DNA of 64,000 bases from Phragmites australis (lineage: Eukaryota > Streptophyta > Magnoliopsida > Poales > Poaceae). Below the pieces are notes generated by a model. The model saw nothing but the letters and a program-made list of their open reading frames with translations. It was not told the origin of the DNA and did not search any database. This document shows, one piece after another, positions 34,801 to 46,100 of this stretch; the stretch's first letter is position 1, and each line of letters begins with the position of its first letter. The translations under genes and the position numbers were made by a program. The stretch is taken from the NCBI RefSeq assembly GCF_958298935.1, contig NC_084940.1:17603146-17667145 (forward strand), read 5' to 3'.

Positions 34801-37800
34801 ATTATTTTCAGTGCAGAAGAACTACTAAATGTAGTGTTTGGCTAAAATGTGCAATTCTGCATTTAAATCATTCTGAAAGACTACTAAACTGAAATGCGAT
34901 AAAAGAACTTTTTTTTTTCTGAGATTGCCTTTCCTATGTTCCCTTTTTGTAGATAGTATAAGTAACTCTCTTTTAAAAAATGAATAAATATTAAAATTAA
35001 TCTAGTTACCAAAATTTTTTGAATTCTCAAACTTTTATTGAGGTGTCCTGCCAGGGTGTTGCTAGGATTTCTGGTTAGAATTGGAATCAAGAATACTCTT
35101 AAGAAAAGGAGCTGCAATGTTGACCATTGTGAGAATGTTATGATTGAATGCACACTTGTATTCATGGTAGCAATAGCTATTTATAGATTACATGAGTGAC
35201 AGTGCGCTAGGGTTCGGTTACAGAGCTGTTACAGATCCTAGATGAGTGCACAGATAAGCCGCCATGGTGCTTGAGTTGGAGAGGACTGCAGGTGACCATG
35301 TCATGGTAATGGTCCTTGACTATTTTGTGGGAAGTATATGTTCAGCTTTTCCATTTTGAGGGGATGTGTAGGGGCAGGATAAATGGAATGTTACACCGCG
35401 AGAAGAAAGGAAAGTGTGTAGTGTAGCATTGTCAAACTCTCGCCCATTGTCACATTGCAAGCATTGGATGGGAAGGTGAAATTGGGTGAGAATGAGATTG
35501 TAAAAGTGTTGGATGACAGTACAAGTGTCAGACTTGGCACAAAGCGGATAGGTCCATACATAGTGTGTGTAATCATCCATGAGCACAAGATAAAACTTAT
35601 AGCCAGTGAAGCTTGCAATGGGAGAAGTCCACAGGTCACAGTGTATTATTTGAAAAGGAAAATAGGTAACAGTGGTGGCAGCGGAGAAGAGTAGGCGAAC
35701 ATGCCTCCCTAGTTGACATGCATCACACACATGAGAGGAACTGCCATTATTTGCAATTTGAAGGTAAAAGAAAAGAAGGCAAATTGGAGAGGCATTGACG
35801 TCCGGGATGGCCAAGACGTTGGTGCCATAAGCCCGTTGATGAAGATTGTGCTGCAAATGCCGCCGAAGGCATGGTGACCCGTCTGGTGGACTGGAATGGG
35901 TAGAGGCCATCAGCACTATTGGACCTCATGATTACCCGCTTGGTGGTGAGATCCTTCATAGAGAAACCAAGGGGATCAAATTCAATTGAACGTGAATTGT
36001 CGGTGGTGAGTTTGCGAACAGAAATGAGGTTCTTTATTAAGTGCGGTGTGTGAAGGATGTTATGTAAGGAAAAATTGACATGCAAGGTAGGAATGGTACT
36101 GAAACTAGAACGAAGAATGGGTAATGTTGCCCCATTGCCAACAACAATGCGAGAAGGAGTGGGGGAGGAGCAGGGGTAGTAGGAGGAAAAGATATTGAAG
36201 TCGCTGGACATGTGTGATGTAGCACCGGTTTCCAGGTACCACTCCCCGGAGGTGGATGGCTGGTTGAGGGAAGTCGTCTGGAGCACCTGGATCAAGTTGT
36301 TGACGTCCCATGAAGGAGAATCTTGGCAATATGGGGTAGAGCCGCATACGCCTGAGTTGGTGCCGGAGTAGGAGGTTGAGGACCGAGGAGACCCAGACCC
36401 GGACCCATAGCCCTAGTCCAAGGGGCACGCCAGTAGAGGCCCAATGGCACCCCCATGGATTGAACATGGCGTTGATGTAAGGTTTGTTGAGGCTGCTGCT
36501 ATTCGTGCCTAGCGTTGCTGGAGTTATTGTGCCCACCGCGACCACGACCACGGCCACAGTCAAACGACGTCGGAGAGCGAGTGGAGTCAGGGTGCAGAGT
36601 AGACAAGTCACCATTGCCTGGGGTTGAGCTCGCCGCCACAAAAACTGAATAGCTTGATGGTTTGGACAAGCCAGCCTGGGAGGCTTCCTCAACAGTGAGC
36701 ATATTGTGCGCCTAGAGGAAGGTTGGGAAAGTGGGGAGATGATGCAGCATGGAGTGCAAGACAGAAAACTTTGAATTGAGGCCACGAATGAGTTGGAGTT
36801 GATGAACGAGGGTGCGCTCGGAGACAGGCTGATCACAATCAGCAAGGGCATTGGCCAAGGATTGAAGCTTGTAGCAGTAGGCAGTGACGAGAGGTTGCCT
36901 TGACAGGGACTATGAAACTCGGCTTCCAAATGCACAGCTCGGCTGGGTTTATTGCCAGAGAAGATGGAGTGGAGATGGGTCCAAACTTGAAAAGCAATGG
37001 CATCAAGTTGCATGGCCATGTCAAGGAGTTCATCAGAAATTATCGCATAGATCCACATGACCATGGTAAGATTTTCTTTGACCCACACGGGATCATTATG
37101 GTGTGGATCGGCAGAAGCAACATGGTTACGAAGGTTGAAGCAACCAAGAACAATGAGGAAAAGATTGTGCCATTTTGTGTAGTTGTTTACAGGGATATCA
37201 AGAGTGAAGCAAACAATGGATTTGATATTGACAGTGTGGATGGCCTGGGAGACGGGAATAGCAGGCTTAGCACTGGAGGCCGGTGGAGCAGACATGGCTG
37301 ATCGAGATGAAGGCAGAGGAGCTTAGGCCACTGATACCATGTGAGAATGTTATGATTGAATGCACACTTTTATTCATGGTAGCAATAGCTATTTATAGAT
37401 TACACGAGCGTCAGTGCACTAGGGTTTGGTTACAGAGCTGTTACAGATCCTAGATGAGTGCACAGATGAGCCGCCATGGTGCTTCAGTTGGAGAGGATTG
37501 CGGGTGATCATGTCATGGTAACGGTGCTTGACTAACCATGAGTTCAGTGTGCACATGTATGCGTATGTGTGTGACTAATGGAACATTATGGCTTTCATTA
37601 CATGTAGAACTTTTTTTCTGTGATAGTTGAAATTTTCCAGTTTTATTTTGATGTGTCACATGTATTTACTATTGCATTGGTGCAGAAATGGCTTATCTTT
37701 TCCTGCTCAGGTTACAGTATTGAGACTGAACTGACTGACATCTGAAAGTTGTTGAATAATCTTCAGAATGGCCTGGGCATGAGCTCAAATATTCATTCTT

Positions 37801-39601
37801 GACATCATTTTATGTTTGTACTCCGTAGTTATTCTGATCTCTCTCTTTTTTTCAGCTACTTGATTGCTTCAATGGGCCTGCAGCTTCTTTGGAGTTTTGG
37901 CCTTGCTTGTCTTGATATCTACTCTTTGAAGACTAAAAGAGATCTTCACAACCCTGTGCTTGTAAGCCTGTTTGTTGTCGGTGACTGGGTAAGTGATTAA
38001 TTTTATGTCTGTTCTTCTGCTCAAGTGCTTACATATTAATTATTCTTAAAAATTCCTGATGAGATGAACAGTTTGAATTAGTGCAAACTTGTAGTTAGCC
38101 CAGAGGAAAGTATCACTTGGAAAGTAATGCGCTTATCCTAAATTTATTTTTCAACGTCAGGGATGATAAACTAGTAATATGTTTTGCATCTGTTTTGGCT
38201 GATAACTTTTGCAGTTTCTGGGTTGTTGTATCACCCCCCCCCCCCCCCTTGTTGGACCAATGGCTGCCGTCTGATTCTGTGGTGCTTATATCAATCAGTA
38301 TTAATCCCCAGGCACGTAGAATCCACATTGCATGAAAAAAATTTGCCAGAAAATTTAAGTGACATAAATGGCACTACTGATTATCATGCAAGTAGCATTT
38401 TACCAATAATTGATTTTGGTTGTTCGTTTTGTTAGAGAAGGCTATGTAATGATTGTTAAATGTTAATCAGTAAATACAATTGATCAGAGGGGTAAGAAAC
38501 ATTGAAAAAACTGTGTGAGAAAGCAATTAGTTGGTTATTATGGTATCAAGCACCAGCAGGATACGCAATGGATATAGGCTTTGGATTGCAAAGATCAATA
38601 GCTTAGATTGGCCATGGATGGCAGGATATAATGAATATGATCCAAGGGTCTGGAATGTTCTGTGTATGCAAAACTAGATGGATGTAGAAAAGATTCATCT
38701 TTTCTATTTATTAGTTTAGATGTCATGACAGTAACGTCACACAACTCAACTTGATCAAGCATGAATCTGGGCCTCTTTGTTATCCCGTGTCAAAAGATGT
38801 TTACCAAAACAAAATTGTTTCGTAGAAATTTTTTTTGTCTGCTCTCTTGTGTTCTTTTCCAGAAAATTGAGCACAAGCATACAAAATTAAAGAACCGAGT
38901 TTTTCTAAGCAAAAGGAGCATCTACCTCTTAATGAACTAGGAGTACCATATGTTGAACTCTTTATTTCTTTTCTCTTGATATTAGGGTAAACATTCCACC
39001 GGGAGGATAGCTAGACAGCGTCGGCTGTTAGGGGGGATTAGACTATAGATTCAGGAGACAGAATATTGGGGAAGATTAGATTAATTTTTCTTTGCTTGAT
39101 TACAAAAGGTGTCAGCTGTGTACCTTGTATAGGCCTACAACAACCTTATTCAAATCCAACTCTAACGTATCTTTAACTCTTATTTTAATTTAAATTAGCC
39201 GATCTCTAATCTTATCTCTAACTGAATTTTATTCAAACTAACAAATCGAATAGATAAATCCTAATTTGCAGTCCGGTTGCTGGCGCGTGTGAGCAGTAAT
39301 CCTTACGTGTGTGAACAGTGATCCCGCCCATAACACTTGAAATATCAAAATTTAGCAAAAGAAACCTTCAAGGAGCATTAATATGCGGGTGTGCTTGCAG
39401 GTCACAGCGATTCTCTCATTTGCAGCCGCTTCTGCCTCTGCCGGTGTGACCATCCTTTTCGAGAGAGACGTCCACTTCTGCAGGATGTACCCGCAGCTGT
39501 CATGTGGTCGGTACGAGCTTTCGGTCATTCTGGCGTTCATCACATGGTCATTCATAGCTACATCTGCTGCCTCCATGTTTTGGCTCTTGCCTTCACTTTG
39601 A
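31873..39601 (+). CDS. CASP-like membrane protein (CASPL5-type), 154 aa, three coding exons
   Basis: Small four-helix protein of the CASP-like family. CASPs scaffold Casparian-strip membrane domains, while CASPL5 members are broadly expressed with unsettled roles. Exons: 31,873-32,003, 37,856-37,988 and 39,401-39,601 (stop included). Splice sites are GT/AG: TG|GTAACG, TTTCAG|C, GG|GTAAGT and TTGCAG|G. Phases fit, giving Cys44 across junction 1. The protein starts [11 protein letters not shown]. Helices are about residues 14-36, 44-66, 76-107 and 127-150. Arg17 (TM1) and Asp87 (TM3) are the charged pair conserved in CASPs. Cys115 and Cys123 lie in the second outer loop. Intron 1 (5.85 kb) holds an alternative first exon and a Copia insertion, and intron 2 a poly-C run. 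The coding sequence looks intact. Confidence 0.93.
33794..33859. repeat. 33-bp exact tandem duplication upstream of exon 1b
   Basis: TTGTTACTTATTCGG...CAGAATA occurs at 33,794-33,826 and immediately again at 33,827-33,859. It lies about 300 bases before exon 1b. Confidence 0.85.
34159..34289 (+). CDS. Alternative first coding exon (1b) of the CASP-like gene
   Basis: A second exon 1 lies in intron 1. It starts ATG at 34,159, reads [21 protein letters not shown] and ends SAFTG-type TG|GTACTG at 34,289. It is 131 bp, the same length and phase as exon 1a, so joining to exon 2 again gives a Cys at position 44 and a 154-residue protein. It keeps G6, P8-G9-T10, R17 and S19-Q20-C21 of exon 1a, but about half of the other residues differ, mainly in TM1. 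It is preceded by a C/T-rich, UTR-like segment (about 33,900-34,158). The conserved frame and donor suggest selection. It could be a mutually exclusive first exon with its own promoter, or the remnant of a partial tandem gene duplication. Confidence 0.75.
35128..35322 (-). repeat. 3' LTR of the intronic Copia derivative
   Basis: 195 bp, starting TGTGAGAATG on the + strand and ending CTTGACTA. It differs from the other LTR at about ten positions by eye, indicating moderate age. Confidence 0.92.
35330..37295 (-). pseudogene. Copia gag-protease-partial integrase pseudogene
   Basis: Minus strand. Gag starts [17 protein letters not shown] at 37,295 and continues with [14 protein letters not shown] and a UBN2-like capsid region, partly frameshifted. 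A protease region at about 36,240 reads [11 protein letters not shown]. The catalytic Asp of D-T/S-G is replaced by Glu, which should abolish activity. Gag-pre-integrase follows ([10 protein letters not shown]), then CDACQLG, then the integrase core with HCDLWTSP (about 35,650), CDNGREF (about 35,450) and PQNGKAE (about 35,350), ending in a stop next to the LTR. The protein cannot drive its own transposition. It is related to the relic at 17.5-19.1 kb. Confidence 0.88.
37340..37534 (-). repeat. 5' LTR of the intronic Copia derivative
   Basis: 195 bp, the partner of 35,128-35,322. On the minus strand it is followed directly by the primer-binding site TGGTATCAGTGG (37,328-37,339). Confidence 0.92.
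38234..38248. repeat. Poly-C run in intron 2
   Basis: Fifteen consecutive C. Such homopolymers are prone to length error in sequencing and lie outside coding sequence. Confidence 0.95.
39026..39335 (-). repeat. Solo-LTR-like block in intron 2
   Basis: On the minus strand it starts TGTTATGGGCGGGATC and ends CCCCCTAACA, the TG...CA form of an LTR, and contains GTGTGAACAGTGATCC/GAGCAGTAATCC repeats. No 5-bp target duplication matches on its flanks, so the assignment is tentative. Confidence 0.35.
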
Positions 39602-40080
39602 GTTGGCGTGGAAGGAGCCGTCGTCCTGTGTAGATTTGTTTGCCTGGCCCGCTGATGTTGTGCACCTTACCGTCATGTTGTGTAACTGTCATGATCGCAT
39701 CGATTGTACTCTACTTGGGACAATTAGATTTCAGTTACCGTGCCAGCAGTCACCCTGTGCAGAAATTTCTTTGCTTGGCCCGCTGATGTTGCGATCCTAC
39801 TCATCCTTTTTTCAGAAAGAGTAGTCGTTGTGCTCTCAGATAGATGAATGTTAATGAAATCCTCAATTTGTCACTTGAAAAATTATGGTTTCTTCCATGT
39901 CATCACTTAATTCGTTAACATAAGTTTTTTTATCTTTTAGGTTTCATTCCCATCACCTTTGTTATGATGGTAATGGTATTTTGGAGATAAAAAAACTAAA
40001 TTGGTGGTATGGAAGGGATCATTATTTGTTAGTGGCAAATCGAGAATTTCGTTAATATTAAGTGGTATGCAGGAAATTAT
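39602..40080 (+). other. Probable 3' UTR and downstream flank of the CASP-like gene
   Basis: No coding frame with support. AATGAA-type motifs near 39,850 could serve as polyadenylation signals. A short stretch, GAAATTTCTTTGCTTGGCCCGCTGATGTTG-like, is repeated (about 39,637-39,660 and 39,765-39,792), a small local duplication. Confidence 0.5.
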
Positions 40081-41240
40081 CTTTTTTTTTTACGAATTGT
40101 GCCTATTTTATTGATAGAGAAGAGAGTTTTTATTAAGTACAAGCTGTACAGGAAATTATGGTTATTGTCTCCCTATAAGGTGCGCTAGGTGCCACGTCCG
40201 GGCCATGCTTGCCTCTTCCTTGACCTTTGCGAATAGCACCGTTGGTGGGGCTTATCGTTGCTGGAAGACCCTTAGTTCCTCTCCTTTCGTATTTCCCACG
40301 AAATTAGGATGATTACGAAGAAGGGCAGACAGACTACGAAGTTGATGGATGAATTTGCAGCTGGGAGGTGCAGGTTGCGACCAAGGCCTAGATCCTCTTG
40401 GTGTATCTGCATTCGGCTAGGAGATGACGCGTCGTTTCTTGCGTTTGGCAGCGAAGGGGCATGTCAGGCTGTGTGGCCATCCTCTGGTTGCGAGCCTGTC
40501 CGAGGTCCATATTCGATTTTGGAGCATTAATCATGCAAAGAACTTGTATTTTGGAGCATTAACCATGCCTTCCAAATGAGAGGCTTGTAGGTGGATCCGG
40601 CAGAGCCTAGGAACTGTGCTCGGTATGCCGATGCCGCTGTGTATTGCACATGCTCTGTCTACTTCCATGTGATGTCATCTGGCGTGTTAGGTTGGAGATG
40701 TACTTCGTGTATTGCGGTTTAAAGGCGTACAGATTATTGTAGGTGTCACCCTGATGCTATTCCACATGTTATCGTGTAGGGCTCCATGTACGGTTCTTCT
40801 CTTGGTTATGGAGATGCGGAGTACGTTCGACGCTATATTCTTAGGTCTTCAGCCCTGTAGCCATGCTGAGTGACAGAACCTCGCCTTTTTGCCGTCTCCA
40901 ATGGTTATCGTGGTGGAGGCCGTTGCATGGGATTTCCGTGTCGATCCATGTCTTGTCCACCGATTTCCATTCCAGTCATAGCCATCTTAGGCGAAGTGCT
41001 GTGGCGAAATTGTCGAGGTTGAGAATGACCAGGCCTCCCAGGTCCGTGGGTCTACAGATTCGACTCCAATTAACCTTGCGCTTGCCTCCTGTGAGCTCGC
41101 TGTCCCTCGCCCATAAGAATCTCTTTCTGTTCTTGTCTAAGCTCTCACGAACTTCCTTTGGCACTTTGAGCGCCGTCAAGAAGTAGACATGTTGTCATGA
41201 GAGGACCGATTTGACGAGGCTCACTAGGCCTGCTTGTGAG
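40081..41240 (-). mobile_element. 5'-truncated LINE (non-LTR retrotransposon) 3' end
   Basis: Minus strand. The end of a LINE RT ORF begins near 41,240: LVSLVKSVLS, a stop, then HVYFLTALKVPKEVRESLDKNRKRFLWA and KVNWSRICRPTDLGGLVILNL (41,180-40,976). A degraded zinc-binding RT tail (QNRIWTSDRLATRGWP near 40,480) follows. The 3' end has AATAAAA signals (about 40,125) and a poly(A) tail (poly-T at 40,082-40,092 on +), diagnostic of LINE insertion. It is 5' truncated and full of stops. Ten bases of the 3' flank (AGGAAATTAT) also occur inside the 3' UTR at about 40,151. No clear full target duplication was found. Confidence 0.82.
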
Positions 41241-41739
41241 GAGTGTTAATTGGACATGGATAAAGTGTCAAAATTTGACTCAAATTCGGATGTCTGATTC
41301 GGCAAATAAATTTTGGACACACGAAATACAACATAGAATCTGACATGAGTGTCAAAATCTAACTCGAATTCAAAGTATCCGATTCAGCAAAAATAATTAG
41401 ATATGGATGTCTAACTAACACTACGTGTAGGGTGACAAAGGCACGCGAGTAGTCCTCCATCAATTCCAGGTGTAAGATGATCTGGTGATTGATCCCCTCC
41501 ACCAATGTTCCGGAGGGAATACCGTGACCGGCATAGGAATTAAAATTTTGCTAAAATTTTATGAATTTTGAAAGGAAACAAAATATCTAATTATGAAATT
41601 TTCTTCCATTAATATGTGGGACTCATGTAGAGGACGAAAAATGATCGAAATTTTAGTGAAATTTTACAAATTTTGATATTTTTTTCTATGAAAAAAAAAT
41701 TGTAAAAACGAAATTGAAATCTATGGCGCGGTTGGCGGA

Positions 41740-42260
41740 AGTGAGCCAAATCACCTTCGGGATATTTCATGGGTTTGCAGTCCACGCCCAGAGCTTGATT
41801 GGTCGGGTGTCGGTCGGGTGGAGCATATCGGAGTCGATGCACTGAAGAGAGCATGTGCGCCCGATGATGCGTTCGACGATGTCCGGTGACCACGCATGGA
41901 TGGAACCATGTCCAAGCTCAGCTTGACGCGGAAGAACGTGGCCGCGCCGAGGGCACCACTGAGGCTCCTCCAAGGGATGTAGTGGATCTTCGTGTCTCGG
42001 TGCTTGATGCGTCCCAGCTTGCGCGCCTGATCACAGTGGCTCTAGTGCAAGAACTTGATCCAAGAATTGCTCCGGGTAGTGCCTGGAGACGGTGACTTCG
42101 CCGTGACGGAGATGAAGCTCGGCGAGGAAGGCGTTCTCGACTTCGCGCGCGCCAGTGCCGGGTGGGACGGACATCCATGGCCAAGTGGCCACCGCGTTCC
42201 CTTCCCATTCTTGTCGCTCCCGGTCCAAGTCGGCACCAGGATGGAATCCTCATCCGTCCT
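41740..42260 (-). pseudogene. Fragment of a grass repeat-associated protein (DUF4283-like)
   Basis: Minus strand, three frames. The first block reads ENAFLAELHLRHGEVTVSRHYPEQFL (42,150-42,070). The second reads HAWSPDIVERIIGR followed by LQCIDSDMLHPTDTRPIKLWAWTANP (41,890-41,767). This combination resembles a large family of grass hypothetical proteins with an RNA-binding-like fold, often near retroelements. I recognise the pattern but cannot fix the family name without a search. Frameshifts near 42,030 and 41,970 show it is broken. Confidence 0.5.
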
Positions 42261-42309
42261 GGTGCACGGCGCGCCCAGGTGAGCCATCTTGGGCACCCGA
42301 GGACGAGGT

Positions 42310-43142
42310 CGCGCGTGCAGCGAAGGCGCGGTCAGAGACGAGTTGCCAAACAGCCCCTTTATTTGTTTTTGGAACCGGAGATAATCGCGACACTCTTTGA
42401 AAGATGCCCCATATTTTGGGAAGGACGTTGGCGCGTCCCAGATATTCACTACTCTAGGTCCTGTTTAGAACGCAAGGATCCCGAATGGAGCCATATATCC
42501 AGAAACGAGAGTATCATGGACAAGGCCAATGCGTCTAGGATATAAATAGTATTGCGATGCAGATTGTGGCAATCGGTGGCTACGGATTACAGTTGCTGCA
42601 AGACAACCGCCAAAGATGTTGCGATCAATGGCAGCAGTAGAATTTCACCATACAACAGCAAAATATCTAACGATCCTTGGTCCTCGTCACCAAGACTTCT
42701 TGCTGAAGCAGTGAATGATGCACGATTTAGACTATATTGCAGATCTTTGAAAGCTCATATACAAACATTAGAGCGTCCGCTGCACAGCCATACCGTAATT
42801 CCCCCCGCGACAACACAGCACAGACACGAGCCACCATATAGATGTTGCAACGGAATTATTTGAAAGTGTATATTGCAAAACTCGATAGTTCCTCGCAACA
42901 TAGTGCCACATAAGCAAATCCCGCAACAAACATCAACATCTCTGAAATGACATGCTCACAACAGATTGACAGTACAAGGTACTACTCAGTTCAACAAAAA
43001 GTCTTAAGCAATAGTAGTAGGGCTTTGTACTACTTCATAACAAGACTTACCGACATGCGCTATAACGCGGGCCACACATCACTTTTATGCAGATAGAGCA
43101 AAGATCCACAGCAGCTAGCCGGGTTATGAACAGGTGCTTTGC
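42310..43142. other. Prp3 3' UTR and adjacent intergenic DNA
   Basis: The part adjoining 43,142 should be the Prp3 3' UTR. The rest shows no supported frame or repeat. Confidence 0.5.
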
Positions 43143-46100
43143 TCACGACGAATCTTCTGAAAAATTGACAGCCATATCCCAGTAATGAGGAACAGAAGCA
43201 TCTATGAAAACCTTCTTAGCAGCAGCCTCACTCCGGCAGTTGTGTACAGTGAACCTGTGGAAGGTGGACTTTGCAACGCTACCCTGCCAGACCAATACAC
43301 AGCTATTCACCAGCTTGTCAGGTTCCTCATCAGCATCGTCCTCACCACCAACTGCAGCTGCCCAGTCTATCCGGTTCAGCATGAGCTTACTGTACCTTTT
43401 GATCGACTTCTTCCCTCCTTCAACAACCACGACACTGATACCATCCGTAATCACTGCTGCACCAGTTAGCCGGTTCTCTTGTGCATTCACATCGACCTTA
43501 AAGCGTGTCTGTGGGTGGGACAGGTCTCTGATTTTGTAAACACAGACTATTGTCTCCACCGTGCTGTTAGGATCATCAAAAAGCTTCCGCTCTTTCTTCT
43601 CACGGCGCTCAGATGGTGTGAGCTTGCGGGCAATGTTGCGGTCAACATGAGCCTGCTCACGCTCCGCAGCAGCAGTTCTTATTTCCATCTCCAGGCGCGT
43701 GGGATCTTGCACAGCTTCAGAGCCTAGTACTTTCATAAGATTGCTCATTTTGACCTTAGGTTTGGGTGGCTCCAAGAGGCCTTGCCTAATCATTTCTTGC
43801 CTATCTTTTTCCTTAGCAAGGCGCCTCTGTGTTCTGAGCTTCTTCTGCTCCTTCTTAGTTAACTTCAGTGGCTGGGGCGGCGGTGGTGCAGGTTCAGCTG
43901 GTGGATCGTATGGCTCTGGATGTTCTACATATATGGTGATCCTGTCCATATTAAGCTTCTCCACAGAGATATCCTCATATGTGACAGAAAGTAAAATTCT
44001 GGCATCCCTGAAAAGAAAGTAAAATTAGCTCCTGTCCATTGGCAAAGTAAAATCTAAAAAATACATTCAAGAGAGGAAGCAAGAAACAACCATGGCTCAA
44101 TGTCAGGAATTTCTTCCTTCTGCTTTTGCTTTGGAGCCCTCACACCAGGAGCAACTTCAATAAGGTTTGGGTTCATGTCTACTTCTGCCTTTGCTTTAGC
44201 AAGCTGGGCTTGCTTTACTTTGAGCTCTTTAGCTTGTGCTTCGCCAAATTGACTCTAGGTAATCAAACCATTCAAATAAGGCAAGAGAAAAATGATAATC
44301 AACATAAACAAAACAAATCATAAAGGTTCATCCTTACATACCTTAATTCTCTGCAATTCAGCCTGCCTAGAGAGTTTACCTTCCTCAATGAACTGAAATC
44401 CTGGCCTTTTAGGGCGGAGGAGCTTGTTTTGGTTTATGCCCATCCTTTCATCAAAATGAGCACTTGATTTTGCAAGAGAATCCAAGTCCGGTTTAATTAT
44501 TTGAAAAGCTTCCTTCTTTTGCTTGTTTATGTTGACCTAACAAAGGTATAACCAATAGTACCAGTCACCATAGAGACGAATCAAGAATAACATTTTATGG
44601 AACTTTACGGTAACTTAGGAAAAATTACCTTCAGAGTACTCAGGTTCATTGGCTTTGTCATGCTGATAACATTTCCATGCTCATCAATTTCTCTACCTTG
44701 AGCGTCAAGGCGAAGAACAGGAGCCTTGGCAGGTCTTTGAGGCACTGTTAGCTCAGTAGATGAGCCAGGAAATAAGTTAATGAGGGGAGCAAATTGTGGA
44801 TCTTGGCGGAATCCCATCTTAGCAGCAAGCTCTTGAGCTCTCTTCACAGCATCCAGATTGGAAATGTTAGCCAGACCTGGAATACCAATCGCACCAGCTG
44901 TGGCCTGCGTCCCAGAGACACTACTAGTGGGCAGATTAGTTGTTGCTTCTCCTTTAGAAACGGGCTGAGCTTCTACAGCTGATACAGAAGTTTTTGTTTC
45001 TTCTTTCTTAGAAACTTGTGTATCAGTAATACTAGTACCAAGTTTATTATTAAGCTGTGCAGAAAAAACAAAACTTAGAATGGTAGCAAAGGTACTATAA
45101 AAACATTGGAGCAAGGGGCTTGGAAAAGCTGTGATTTCTTACCATGGGTAATTTCTTGAGTTTTTCTGAAAGTTCCTTCTTCAGTTGCAAAGCTTTTTTT
45201 GCTTTGGCTAAAGCATCAAGAGATAGGCTACTACTGTTGCCAGCAGCTGAGGTTGCACTTCCATCTGTACTAGATTTTCCAGTAACCTCATCAGATCTAA
45301 TACTAACTCCCTCATTTTCATTGTTGGTAATAATCGAAGATACCTTTGAAAGAACAGGAACAGAAGATGGCACCACAACAACAGGTGTGGCATTGAGCGG
45401 TTGCTGAGAGCCAGCCTACAAAATATAAGAGATGCAAAGTCAACATAGAAATAAACGATAGCAAAATAATGGAGCATCAATTTGTCACATAATACATGGT
45501 ACTTTAAAAAATGGAAAATGTAACAAACACACCCAAAAAAAAGTATTAACAAAATGGTGCAAGTAGGATATCTAGGTTAGCCAAAAGCACAAAGAAAATA
45601 ATGCATCTTCAAGTCCTGGCTGAGTACTCATTTTACCTATATTGTATCAAAAGATAATATAACAGATCTATTTAGGAACTTCACTCTAAATGCCACAGCC
45701 TTGAAAGAGTAAAGAGTGTACAACAAATTAGCTTCAGTGGCAAGCTGGCAGATCATAAGAACATAGGCAAACATATTATGCCCTTCCTCAAACATATTGA
45801 TATTCAAAACATCCTTCGATTCCTCTAGAGGATAACTACACTATCCATCATTGTTGGACGAAAATGAACCAATGGAACTAGATGAAGCATTAGCACGTTT
45901 TTTAAAAAAGAAAAAGAAAATCTGCACAAACGTGCCATAACTTACCGAATTTAATATTCCAACTCCTAAGTGCCAAACAAAAAATACTGTTCACTTACTT
46001 CAGCACCTAACAGTCCTAACAAGGAGTAAGGCAGCATTACTCTAACTGAACCTAGGGCAATAGTCCACACAGTAATCACAGTAGCCACTCATACCAAGCT

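Larger units (their letters stand above)
35128..37534 (-). mobile_element. Copia LTR retrotransposon derivative in intron 1, lacking RT/RNase H
   Basis: Complete ends are visible. LTRs of 195 bp lie at 35,128-35,322 and 37,340-37,534. A 5-bp target duplication (ACCAT on +) lies at 35,123-35,127 and 37,535-37,539. On the minus strand the upper LTR ends CTCACA and is followed by TGGTATCAGTGG, a primer-binding site for initiator Met-tRNA. The internal 2.0 kb has gag, protease and the first part of integrase only. After the integrase motif SPQNGKAE the sequence jumps to the 3' LTR, so RT and RNase H are deleted. It is antisense to the CASP-like gene. Confidence 0.93.

Noticed and set aside
39021..39340. 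Target duplication for the solo-LTR-like block in intron 2
   Set aside because: TCGGC and CTTGA do not match.
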